Of a stretch of DNA of 7,605 bases, positions 1-6,708 are shown one piece after another. The DNA comes from Bryobacterales bacterium (lineage in GTDB: Bacteria; Acidobacteriota; Terriglobia; Bryobacterales; Bryobacteraceae). The stretch is taken from NCBI GenBank assembly GCA_009697495.1, contig SHUN01000129.1, positions 1-7,605 on the forward strand, given 5' to 3'. The notes beneath the pieces were generated by a model. That model did not search any database, had not been told where the DNA came from, and was given only the letters and a program-made list of their open reading frames with translations. Within the stretch, counting starts at the first letter, position 1. Each line of letters opens with the position of its first letter. The position numbers and the translations under genes are program-made.

Positions 1-1461
1 GATCCCGAAAACCGCATCTCGCGCTATCTCGATCTCACCGCGCCCATCCCGGAATTCCAGGGCGCGAATGCCCCCCGGCTGCCGGCCGCCGCCACCGCGC
101 TCCGCGCCGCCGCCCCGGTCTACAATGGTGCCTGGCTCTTCTCCGACGACAAGAACCGCAACTCCTGGAACGCGCCCAAAGGCCTCTTCATGCCGCGCCT
201 CGGCATCGCTTATCGCGTCAACGACAAGACCGCCATTCGCGCCGGATTCGCCCGCTACATCATTCCCTCAACTCTCAGCGATGGTCTCAACATCCTCGGC
301 TCCGTACCGTACCCCGGCTTCGATGCCCAGACCGATGCCATCGCCCCCATTCAGGGCGTCCCGCAACAGCGTATCTCCAACCCCTTCCCCAATGGCCTCG
401 TCCAGGTCGTCGGCAAAACGCTCGGTAGCTATACCGGCCTCGGCGGTACCCCCACCTGGTATCAGCAGAACTTCAAACCCGGCGTCAATGACCGCATCAA
501 CATCAGCGTTCAAAGGACTTTGCCCGGCAATATCCTCGCTGACATCACCTGGTTCATGAACTTCGGCCGCGATCTGCCCTATAACTACGACATCAATCAG
601 GTCGATCCCCGCATCGGATTCCAGATTCAGAACGCCGTCAACGCCAGCGTGCCCAATCCGTTCTTCAACGTTCTCCCGGCCACCAAAATGCCCGGTACTC
701 TTCGCACCCAGGCCAACGTCCCCGTCAACCAGCTACTCCGCCCCTATCCGCAGTATCAGAGCATGGTCGAGACCATCCGCTCCGGCAGTGAAAACCGCTA
801 CCGCGCGCTTCAAATGCAGTTCCAGCGGCCTTTCGTCAACGGCTTCAATTTTGTCTTCGGATACAACTACAATCGGGAACGCAACTTGCAGTTCTATGAC
901 AACGTTGACAATTTTACGCAGAACTTCACCTGGCTGCCCGCCTCCAATGCCCGTCACCGCGTAACCGGCGCAGCCATCTATGAAATCCCCTTCGGCAAAG
1001 GCCGTAAGTTCATGACCGCCGCTCCCCGCGCCCTCGACGCCATCCTCGGCGGCTGGGCCACCAGCGGACTCATGACCTACAACACTGGCCTCTATCTGCG
1101 CTTCGGCGGCGCTCTCGTCTCCGGTGACCCCGGCGTCGGTTCGCCCGAAAAAGGCCGCTGGTTCAACACCGACGCCTTCAAGCCGCTCACCCCCTTCACC
1201 CGCCGCACGAATCCCATTCAGTACGACAACGTTAAGGGCACCAACACCTTCAACGCCGACGTGACGTTGAACAAAATGTTCCCGATCACCGAGCGCATCA
1301 GATTCGAAGTGCGCCTCGAAGCGTACAATGTTGCCAATGCCTTCTTCGGAGCCGATCCGGCCACCGACCCTAACAACATCGCCACTTTCGGAAAGATCCT
1401 CTCCCAACGCAACGGTTTCTTCGGACGCCAAATGCAGTTCACGGGCCGGTTCTATTTCTAA
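1..1461 (+). CDS. TonB-dependent receptor, Oar-like, C-terminal part (5' end outside window)
   Basis: The reading frame is open from base 1 and ends at TAA 1459-1461, so 486 residues of the C-terminal half are present and the start lies upstream. The product should be an outer-membrane beta-barrel for uptake of large substrates driven by TonB, of the acidobacterial type that usually carries an N-terminal carboxypeptidase-regulatory-like domain (that part would lie outside the window). Evidence seen: many alternating aromatic and polar strands, the segment RHRVTGAAIYEIPFGKGRKF typical of these barrels, the late strand pair NADVTLNKMFPITERIRFEV followed by RLEAYNVANAFF, and the end GRFYF with a terminal Phe, the usual barrel-assembly signal. 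Third codon positions are strongly C-rich. The substrate cannot be told. The cytochrome gene follows with no gap. The family call is firm; specificity is unknown. Confidence 0.9.
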   Translation, partial: DPENRISRYLDLTAPIPEFQGANAPRLPAAATALRAAAPVYNGAWLFSDDKNRNSWNAPKGLFMPRLGIAYRVNDKTAIRAGFARYIIPSTLSDGLNILGSVPYPGFDAQTDAIAPIQGVPQQRISNPFPNGLVQVVGKTLGSYTGLGGTPTWYQQNFKPGVNDRINISVQRTLPGNILADITWFMNFGRDLPYNYDINQVDPRIGFQIQNAVNASVPNPFFNVLPATKMPGTLRTQANVPVNQLLRPYPQYQSMVETIRSGSENRYRALQMQFQRPFVNGFNFVFGYNYNRERNLQFYDNVDNFTQNFTWLPASNARHRVTGAAIYEIPFGKGRKFMTAAPRALDAILGGWATSGLMTYNTGLYLRFGGALVSGDPGVGSPEKGRWFNTDAFKPLTPFTRRTNPIQYDNVKGTNTFNADVTLNKMFPITERIRFEVRLEAYNVANAFFGADPATDPNNIATFGKILSQRNGFFGRQMQFTGRFYF

Positions 1462-2326
1462 AGTTTTATCAATAATCCTGCTGGCCACTAGCCCGGCAGG
1501 CCTCCGCGCCAACGACTTCGTCGGGGCGGAGGCCTGCCGGGCTTGCCATTTGCCCCAGTTCACCGCCCAGTCCAAAACCGGCCATGCCACCGCGCTGTCT
1601 CGCAACGGCGAGACATGGAACTTCGGCTCCGGCCTTCAAGCCATCACTCCCGTTTCCCGGCTCTCCGCCGAGACCTACAAAGAGCACGGCCTGACCAAAT
1701 ACACCCGGACCAAGCGCGCCGCGCTAACCCCCGGACACAAGGACTCGGCTGGCGTCCCCTACCGCGTCTACGACCCCGGCGCACAGATCCTCAAGTGCTT
1801 CCAGTGCCACTCCACTGGCCCCCTGAGCCTGACTCCGGCGCAAGGCATTCAGCCCAAGGAGCTGGGCGTCAAATGCGAGACCTGTCACGGACCCGGCGGC
1901 GACCACGCCAAGGCGCCCGCCAAGGCCAACATCTTCCAGCCCAAAATGCTCAACGGAACCGGGATCAACGAACTCTGCGGCGACTGCCACCGCCAGCCGC
2001 CCAAGCCCGGCGAGGATACGAACTGGAATGACCCCTGGAACGCCCGCCATCAACCACTTGCGTTCTCCCAAAGCGCCTGTTTCCGCGAAAGCCAAGGCCG
2101 CCTTACGTGCCTGACGTGCCACGACCCCCACGGCGCCAAGCCAGTGCGCCAGGACGCCTGCCAGGACTGCCACAAAGCGCCCCGCCATACGAGACCACTG
2201 GCCAAGGCCCAAACCTGCACCGGCTGCCACATGCCCCTCGTCAGGCCGTCATCGGACCTGCAGTTCGCCAACCATTGGATCGGCATCTACGCACCCGGCA
2301 ACACCCTGATGCCCAAATCGCGCTAG
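1454..2326 (+). CDS. secreted seven-heme c-type cytochrome (cytochrome c554-like)
   Basis: This is a periplasmic or surface electron carrier. Counting from codon 1454 (290 residues), seven CXXCH heme-binding motifs are visible at 28-32 (CRACH), 115-119 (CFQCH), 141-145 (CETCH), 175-179 (CGDCH), 219-223 (CLTCH), 236-240 (CQDCH) and 255-259 (CTGCH). Additional His residues (44, 78, 95, 151, 199, 226, 274) could act as distal ligands. The segment around 205-226, QSACFRESQGRLTCLTCHDP, is typical of acidobacterial multiheme proteins of the cytochrome c554 / paired-CXXCH type, which often carry a TPR domain; none is seen here. Residues 2-19 form a short signal peptide (Lys3, hydrophobic VLSIILLA, then SPAGLRA before N20). 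Start choice is a problem: the nearest ordinary in-frame starts are ATG 1337 and ATG 1328, deep inside the receptor gene, and both would put a polar stretch before the signal peptide. I chose the rare codon ATT 1454 because it gives a clean signal peptide and an 8-bp overlap with the receptor. An inverted repeat covers the 5' part. Function is sure at family level; partner and start are unsure. Confidence 0.85.
   Translation: MSKVLSIILLATSPAGLRANDFVGAEACRACHLPQFTAQSKTGHATALSRNGETWNFGSGLQAITPVSRLSAETYKEHGLTKYTRTKRAALTPGHKDSAGVPYRVYDPGAQILKCFQCHSTGPLSLTPAQGIQPKELGVKCETCHGPGGDHAKAPAKANIFQPKMLNGTGINELCGDCHRQPPKPGEDTNWNDPWNARHQPLAFSQSACFRESQGRLTCLTCHDPHGAKPVRQDACQDCHKAPRHTRPLAKAQTCTGCHMPLVRPSSDLQFANHWIGIYAPGNTLMPKSR
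1490..1543. repeat. perfect 18-bp inverted repeat, possible mRNA hairpin
   Basis: Left arm 1490-1507 (AGCCCGGCAGGCCTCCGC) and right arm 1526-1543 are exact reverse complements, separated by 18 bases. The spacer holds a smaller hairpin, CGAC 1513-1516 against GTCG 1520-1523 with loop TTC, and C1509-C1510 can pair with G1524-G1525, so the whole stretch may fold as one long stem with small bulges. It starts 28 bases after the receptor stop codon and lies inside the cytochrome coding frame: the left arm encodes the end of the signal peptide and the right arm encodes Cys-Arg-Ala of the first heme motif. No T-run follows, so it is not a standard intrinsic terminator. The arms are seen directly; any role in mRNA control is inference. 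Confidence 0.85.
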
Positions 2327-2419
2327 CCCCGCCGAAGCGGCCACGCCTACGACGACGCCCCCGGCCCGCCGCTCACCGCCCCCGGCGCGGCCATGCCCGA
2401 ACATTGGGTTGCGCAGTCG

Positions 2420-2427
2420 TATAAAAT
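2420..2427 (+). promoter_or_regulatory. possible -10 element before the Gfo/Idh/MocA gene
   Basis: TATAAAAT stands out in the 111-base gap 2327-2437, which is otherwise very GC-rich and holds no gene. It resembles a sigma-70 -10 box, but no convincing -35 hexamer is found 16-18 bases upstream. If used, transcription would start only about 5 bases before ATG 2438, giving an almost leaderless message. No clear terminator hairpin for the cytochrome gene is seen in the same gap. Confidence 0.25.
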
Positions 2428-2433
2428 AGGCGG
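2428..2433 (+). promoter_or_regulatory. ribosome binding site candidate for the Gfo/Idh/MocA gene
   Basis: AGGCGG differs by one base from AGGAGG and stands 4 bases before ATG 2438, slightly close. It favours ATG 2438, which places the twin-arginine motif at residues 4-5, over the in-frame ATG 2393. It conflicts with the nearby -10 candidate, since a message started there would lack it. Confidence 0.35.
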
Positions 2434-2437
2434 TAGC

Positions 2438-3640
2438 ATGCACTCCCGCAGAAACTTTTTGGGCAACGTCGCCACCGGACTGGCCGCCGTCGCACAGCCG
2501 TCTGGACGCGTCCTCGGCGCCAACGACAGAATCCGAGTCGGCATCATCGGGCCCGGCGCCCGCGGCATGGAACTGGTCCATCAGGCGATGCTCTGTCCGC
2601 AAGTCGATATGGCCGCCTTCTGCGACATCTACACCGCGCGCCTGGAGGCCGGCAAGAAGGTCGCCCCCGGCGCCAAAACCTACATGGACTACCGCTACAT
2701 GCTCGACGACAAGTCCATCGACGCGGTCCTGATCGCCACCCCCCAACACCTCCACAAGGAGCATTTTGTCGCCACCATCGAGGCCGGGAAACACATCTAC
2801 CAGGAAAAGACCATGGCGTTCAATCCGGAACACGCCAAGGCCATGCGGGCGGCTTACGACAAGAACCGGAAGCTGGTGGTCGGCATCGGCCATCAACATG
2901 TCTCGACCGGCATGGTGGAGGACGCCCGTGCGTGGCTGAAGGAAGGCGGGATGGGCAAAATCACCGCCATTGTCGCCGACCATTGGCGAAACTCCCCGCT
3001 TGGCAAGCCGCAATGGTCGCGCCCGGTTTATCCGGACATGACCACCGAAAATATTCTCTGGAATAAGTTCCTGGGCGACGCCCCGAAACGGGACTTCGAC
3101 CCCAACCGCTACATCAACTGGCGCTTCTTCTGGGACTACTCCGGCGGCAACGTTTACGAAAATATGTGCCATACCCTCAGCATCTGGTACAAGCTGCTGG
3201 ACCTCCAAATACCCAAGCAGGTGAACATGGTTGGCGGGCTGTATATCTGGAAGGACGGGCGGGAAGTTCCCGACACCATGACGGTGACGATGGAACATCC
3301 GGAAGACATCCTGTTCTCTTGGGTGTCAGGGTTCGGCAATGACCGGCGCGGATTCGCCGAAGATGTTCTGGGCACCGAAGGCACGATTACGCGGGCCAAT
3401 CAGGTGCGTTACTGGCCGCAGAAAGTGAACCGTCCGCAGGGCGCCGAACGGGTCGGCATGACCCGGACGAATCCAAACAGCCACATGCAAAATTTCATGG
3501 ATTGCGTCCGAAGCGGCAAGGAACCGAACTGTCCCTTTGAAGTCGGGTTCCGGATTTCCATCGCCTGCCGGATGGCGGTGGAAAGCTATCGGCAAGGCCG
3601 CGCAATGCGCTGGGACGCGGCGAAGGAAGAGATCGTCTAA
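2438..3640 (+). CDS. Tat-exported Gfo/Idh/MocA family oxidoreductase
   Basis: An NAD(P)-dependent sugar or cyclitol oxidoreductase-like protein of 400 residues. The N-terminus [19 protein letters not shown] is a twin-arginine signal (S-R-R-x-F-L at 3-8, then a mild hydrophobic stretch), so it should be exported folded, probably with its cofactor bound. A Rossmann fold follows: glycine motif G35-x-x-G38-x-G40-x-x-G43, acidic D63 after the second strand, ATPQHLH at 100-106. Residues 123-124 are Glu-Lys of the family's EKP motif, but Thr125 replaces the usual Pro. The C-terminal alpha/beta domain contains [19 protein letters not shown], where active-site residues lie in relatives. Start ATG 2438 is preferred over 2393 because it places the Arg pair directly after the start, as Tat signals require. 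The frame is the same as that of the upstream cytochrome, separated by TAG 2324-2326. Base composition of the strand changes inside this gene, C-rich at the 5' end and G-rich at the 3' end. Substrate unknown; such exported members are abundant in Acidobacteria and Planctomycetes. Confidence 0.9.
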   Translation: MHSRRNFLGNVATGLAAVAQPSGRVLGANDRIRVGIIGPGARGMELVHQAMLCPQVDMAAFCDIYTARLEAGKKVAPGAKTYMDYRYMLDDKSIDAVLIATPQHLHKEHFVATIEAGKHIYQEKTMAFNPEHAKAMRAAYDKNRKLVVGIGHQHVSTGMVEDARAWLKEGGMGKITAIVADHWRNSPLGKPQWSRPVYPDMTTENILWNKFLGDAPKRDFDPNRYINWRFFWDYSGGNVYENMCHTLSIWYKLLDLQIPKQVNMVGGLYIWKDGREVPDTMTVTMEHPEDILFSWVSGFGNDRRGFAEDVLGTEGTITRANQVRYWPQKVNRPQGAERVGMTRTNPNSHMQNFMDCVRSGKEPNCPFEVGFRISIACRMAVESYRQGRAMRWDAAKEEIV

Positions 3641-3651
3641 CCGGCCTTTCC

Positions 3652-4797
3652 ATGGACTTTTCGTACACGGACGAACAGCGGCAGTTGGGGCGCGCGGTAC
3701 GGGAATTCGCCGAGGCGGAGATCCTGCCGCATGTGCGGGCGTGGGATGAAAAGTCGGAGTTTCCAGCGGCGGTGATCCAGAAGTGCGGGGAGCTTGGCCT
3801 GATGGGCTCTATCTTCCCGGAAGAGTATGGCGGAGCGGGCTACGGGTATGTCGAGTACGCCCTGCTGATCGAGGAACTGGCGCGGGTGGATCCATCGGTC
3901 GCCCTGATTGTGGCCGCCCATACCTCGCTTTGCAGTAACCACTTGTATCTGGCGGGAAGCAAGGAACAGAAGGACCGGTATTTGCCTCGGCTGGCTTCCG
4001 GCGAATGGCTTGGCAGTTGGTCATTGACGGAGCCGGAAGCGGGCAGCGACGCGGGCGGGACGCGGACGGCGGCTGTTCCCGATGGGGCCGGCTGGATCAT
4101 CAACGGGTCGAAGACATTTACCACCAACGCCCATCAGGCGCAGCTCTGCGTGGTGATGGCGGCGACGGACCGGAGTCAGTCGCAGCATGGGATTTCAGCC
4201 TTTCTTGTGGAGGCCGGGACGCCGGGATTTCGGCCGGGGAAGAAGGAAGACAAGTTGGGGATGCGGGCTTCCGATACCGGGGAAGTGATTTTGACGGACT
4301 GCCGGGTGCCTGGCTCGGCGCTGTTGGGGACGGCGGGCGAGGGGTTCATCGACGCGCTGCGCGTGCTGGACGGCGGACGGATTTCGATCGCGGCTTTATC
4401 GGTGGGAATCGCTCAGGGGGCCTTTGACGCGGCGCTCAAGTACTCCAAACAGCGGAAACAGTTTGGGCGGTTTATCAGCGAATTTCAGGCGATTCAGTTT
4501 AAGCTGGCGGATATGGCGACGGAGATTGAGGCGGCGCGGTTGCTGGTGAACCGGGCGTGCTGGCTGAAGGACCAGGGGAAGAGCGTGAACCGCGAATCGG
4601 CGATGGCGAAGCTGTTCGCTTCGGAAATGGCGGTTCGGGCTTGTAATGAGGCGGTGCAGATCCATGGCGGCTATGGGTTCACGAAGGACTATCCGGTGGA
4701 GAAGTTCTACCGGGACGTGAAGCTGATGACCATTGGCGAGGGGACCAGCGAGATACAGAAGCTGGTCATCGCACGGCAACTTTTGAAGAACTCATGA
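3652..4797 (+). CDS. acyl-CoA dehydrogenase, short/branched-chain type
   Basis: A cytoplasmic FAD enzyme that oxidises acyl-CoA to trans-2-enoyl-CoA and passes electrons to electron-transfer flavoprotein. The 381 residues match the usual length of about 380. Seen: an N-terminal helical domain starting [11 protein letters not shown]; signature 1 around 123-136 ([14 protein letters not shown]); the FAD/dimer segment [20 protein letters not shown]; signature 2 at 336-343 (QIHGGYGF); and Glu363 in IGEGTSEIQ, at the place of the catalytic base of butyryl- and medium-chain enzymes, so it is not of the isovaleryl/long-chain kind with the base elsewhere. It begins 11 bases after the Gfo stop, with no clear Shine-Dalgarno before ATG 3652, and overlaps the next gene by ATGA. 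The neighbour handles methylmalonyl-CoA, which suggests a substrate from valine, isoleucine or short fatty acids leading to propionyl-CoA. That is inference; chain length is not readable from the sequence. Confidence 0.95.
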   Translation: MDFSYTDEQRQLGRAVREFAEAEILPHVRAWDEKSEFPAAVIQKCGELGLMGSIFPEEYGGAGYGYVEYALLIEELARVDPSVALIVAAHTSLCSNHLYLAGSKEQKDRYLPRLASGEWLGSWSLTEPEAGSDAGGTRTAAVPDGAGWIINGSKTFTTNAHQAQLCVVMAATDRSQSQHGISAFLVEAGTPGFRPGKKEDKLGMRASDTGEVILTDCRVPGSALLGTAGEGFIDALRVLDGGRISIAALSVGIAQGAFDAALKYSKQRKQFGRFISEFQAIQFKLADMATEIEAARLLVNRACWLKDQGKSVNRESAMAKLFASEMAVRACNEAVQIHGGYGFTKDYPVEKFYRDVKLMTIGEGTSEIQKLVIARQLLKNS

Positions 4798-5846
4798 GCC
4801 GGGAACTGGCGCGGGCTATCAGTGCGTTGGAGAATGGGGGCGCGAGCCCAGCGGCGGCGCGTCCAGCGCTGGTCATTGGGATTACCGGTCCGCCGGGGGC
4901 GGGTAAGTCGACGGTAGTGGATGCGTTCCTGGGGGTGATCAAGGAGCGCGTGGCGGTGTTGGCAGTGGACCCTTCGTCGCCGTTTACCGGCGGGGCCTTA
5001 TTGGGGGATCGAGTGCGGATGACGAACGCCGGACCGGACGTGTTCATACGGTCGCTGGCGAGCCGCGGGCATGGAGGCGGGCTGGCGCCGCGGATGCGGG
5101 ATGTGCTTTCGTTATTGGCCGCGGACGGGTACGCAACGGTGTTCGTGGAGACGGTCGGCGTGGGGCAGGAGGAGTTGGAAATAGCCTCGCTGGCCGACGT
5201 GACGGTGGTGGTGCTGACTCCGGCGGGCGGCGACTCCGTGCAGGCGGAAAAGGCCGGGCTGATGGAAGTGGCGGATGTCCTGATTTTGAATAAGTGCGAC
5301 TTAGCCGGAGCGGACCGCGCGGAGCGGGAGCTGCATGAGGCAACCGGGTTGCCGGTGGCGCGAATGACGGCCAAGGACGGCGTTGGCGTCCACGAGGCGC
5401 TGGCCGCAATTCGCTCGGTCTCGCGGCGGGAGCGGCCGGCGGTGTTGGAGGGGTTTGCGGTGGACCATTTGGGAATTGCGGTTGTGTCGCTGGAGGAGTC
5501 CTTGCGGTTTTACGAGGGCGCGCTGGGGATGCGGGTGACGCACCGGGAGACGGTGGAGCACGAGGGCGTGCGGGTGGCAATGCTGGACGCGGGTTCGTCC
5601 CGGCTGGAGCTGTTGGAGGCGCTCTCCGGAGAGTCGCCGATTGCGAAGTTCATCGCAAGGCGGGGACCGGGGATTCACCACGTGGCGCTGCGGGCGCCGA
5701 ATTTTGAGGGCTTGATTGGTACACTGAAGGATTCCGGCGCGCGGCTGCTCGGCGAGCCGCGCATAGGCGCAGGCGGCCATCGGTATGTGTTCCTACATCC
5801 GGCATCGGCCGGCGGCGTGTTGCTGGAGCTAATTGCACATGAGTAA
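4794..5846 (+). CDS. meaB: fusion of MeaB-type GTPase and methylmalonyl-CoA epimerase
   Basis: One uninterrupted frame of 350 residues holds two enzymes of the propionyl-CoA to succinyl-CoA route. Residues about 1-207 are a MeaB/ArgK G domain, the chaperone that guards and loads B12-dependent methylmalonyl-CoA mutase: [10 protein letters not shown] at 5-14, P-loop GPPGAGKST 32-40, [18 protein letters not shown] 59-76, ETVGVGQ 119-125, [10 protein letters not shown] 146-155 (the switch III area of MeaB) and NKCD 166-169. Residues about 222-350 are a VOC-fold epimerase converting (S)- to (R)-methylmalonyl-CoA: VDHLGIAV 223-230, RLELLE 270-275, GIHHVAL 293-299, GGVLLELI 340-347. Likely metal ligands are His225, Glu272, His296 and Glu345, as in the animal-type enzymes. 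Typical MeaB proteins have about 310-330 residues; here part of the N-terminus and the C-terminal dimerisation arm are missing, and the epimerase begins after a linker of only some 14 residues. The start ATG overlaps the upstream stop (ATGA); only a weak GAAGAA lies before it. No mutase gene is in the window. Confidence 0.92.
   Translation: MSRELARAISALENGGASPAAARPALVIGITGPPGAGKSTVVDAFLGVIKERVAVLAVDPSSPFTGGALLGDRVRMTNAGPDVFIRSLASRGHGGGLAPRMRDVLSLLAADGYATVFVETVGVGQEELEIASLADVTVVVLTPAGGDSVQAEKAGLMEVADVLILNKCDLAGADRAERELHEATGLPVARMTAKDGVGVHEALAAIRSVSRRERPAVLEGFAVDHLGIAVVSLEESLRFYEGALGMRVTHRETVEHEGVRVAMLDAGSSRLELLEALSGESPIAKFIARRGPGIHHVALRAPNFEGLIGTLKDSGARLLGEPRIGAGGHRYVFLHPASAGGVLLELIAHE
5825..5828 (+). 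promoter_or_regulatory. ribosome binding site of mtnP
   Basis: GGAG inside the end of the upstream gene stands 10 bases before ATG 5839 but only 4 before the alternative TTG 5833. It favours ATG 5839, which also gives the more usual short N-terminus before the first beta strand. Confidence 0.5.
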
Positions 5847-6708
5847 CCCTAACGCAAAAATCGGAATTATCGGCGGCAGCGGCTTGTATAACATGCCGGG
5901 CTTTACAGAGAAGAATGAGGTCTGGTTGGAGACGCCGTTTGGCTCGCCATCGGACAGTTATATCGTCGGAAAATTGGCGGGGCGCGATGTGGCATTTCTG
6001 CCCCGGCATGGGCGCGGGCACCGGCTCTCGCCGAGCGAGTTGAATTACCGGGCCAATATCTACGGCATGAAGATGCTGGGCGTGGAGCGGATCATTTCCT
6101 TGAGCGCCGTCGGGTCCTTGAAAGAGGAGCACCGGCCGACGGAATTTGTAATCGCGGATCAGTTTTTTGACCGCACGGTTGGGCGGATTTCGACGTTTTT
6201 CGGCGGGGGCCTGGTTGCGCATGTGAGCATGGCCCATCCGGTGTGCGGCGTATTGGCGGGCGTGGTGAAAAAGGCGGCGGGCGCGACGGGCATTGTGGCA
6301 AAAGTGGGCGGGACTTACTTGTGCATGGAAGGGCCGGCGTTTTCCACCGTCGCCGAGAGCAACGTGTATCGCTCGTGGGGGATGGACGTCATTGGGATGA
6401 CTAACTTGCAAGAGGCTAAGTTAGCTCGGGAAGCCGAGATATGTTACACGACGGTGGCAATGGTAACTGATTATGACTGCTGGCATCCGGCGCATGACGC
6501 TGTAACAGTGGAGCAGATTATAAAGGTGCTGCACACGAATGCCGATAACGCCGCGAAGTTAGTGGCGGCGGCGGTGGCGGGAGCGCCGGAGGGCGTAATT
6601 TGTAAGTGCCATTCGGCGCTGAAACACTCGATAATCACGGACCGGACGACGGTGCCGGCCGAGACGCGGGCAAAGCTGGAGTTGATCGTTGGCAAATATC
6701 TCGATTGA
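5839..6708 (+). CDS. mtnP: S-methyl-5'-thioadenosine phosphorylase
   Basis: A cytoplasmic enzyme that splits methylthioadenosine with phosphate into adenine and 5-methylthioribose-1-phosphate, the first step of methionine salvage after polyamine (or related) synthesis. The 289 residues match the family. Seen: GIIGGSGLY 9-17 (phosphate-binding loop), TPFGSPSD 32-39, [18 protein letters not shown] 56-73 (Arg56/His57 phosphate site), SAVGSL 89-94, [14 protein letters not shown] 157-170, [15 protein letters not shown] 186-200 with Met187-Thr188 at the ribose, and DYD 211-213. The DYD pair indicates 6-aminopurine (adenine) specificity rather than inosine or guanosine. The gene overlaps the fusion gene upstream by 8 bp and the next gene by 20 bp, so translation is probably coupled. 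Other methionine-salvage genes are not in the window, and the link to the acyl-CoA genes is loose, though methionine breakdown can also give propionyl-CoA. Confidence 0.95.
   Translation: MSNPNAKIGIIGGSGLYNMPGFTEKNEVWLETPFGSPSDSYIVGKLAGRDVAFLPRHGRGHRLSPSELNYRANIYGMKMLGVERIISLSAVGSLKEEHRPTEFVIADQFFDRTVGRISTFFGGGLVAHVSMAHPVCGVLAGVVKKAAGATGIVAKVGGTYLCMEGPAFSTVAESNVYRSWGMDVIGMTNLQEAKLAREAEICYTTVAMVTDYDCWHPAHDAVTVEQIIKVLHTNADNAAKLVAAAVAGAPEGVICKCHSALKHSIITDRTTVPAETRAKLELIVGKYLD
6678..6681 (+). promoter_or_regulatory. ribosome binding site deciding the TTG start at 6689
   Basis: GGAG stands 7 bases before TTG 6689, an ideal distance. A TGA stop at 6683-6685 in the same frame means TTG 6689 is the first possible start, so the two signals together fix the start of the glycosyltransferase-like gene. 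Confidence 0.6.

Noticed and set aside
68..559. Open frame of 163 codons in another + frame within the receptor gene
   Set aside because: Pro/Ser/Ala-rich out-of-frame reading of the receptor; the in-frame reading from base 1 gives conserved barrel sequence.
733..1605. Open frame of 290 codons on the - strand opposite the receptor gene
   Set aside because: Same reason: shadow of a strongly biased gene, no recognisable motif, and it runs across the junction of two well-supported + strand genes.
2324..2440. Cytochrome and oxidoreductase lie in the same frame with only TAG 2324-2326 between them, hinting at a read-through fusion
   Set aside because: The oxidoreductase has its own twin-arginine signal, a possible ribosome site and start; the intervening codons are low-complexity Pro/Ala and look like open GC-rich spacer.
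2249..3298. Long open frame of 349 codons on the - strand opposite the Gfo/Idh/MocA gene
   Set aside because: Its translation shows no known domain and is rich in His, Gly and Val as expected from reading GC-rich codons backward; the + strand gene has clear motifs throughout.
5739..5762. 8-bp inverted repeat GCGCGGCT / AGCCGCGC in the epimerase part
   Set aside because: Short, made of GC only, inside conserved coding sequence and without a T-run; expected by chance at this composition.
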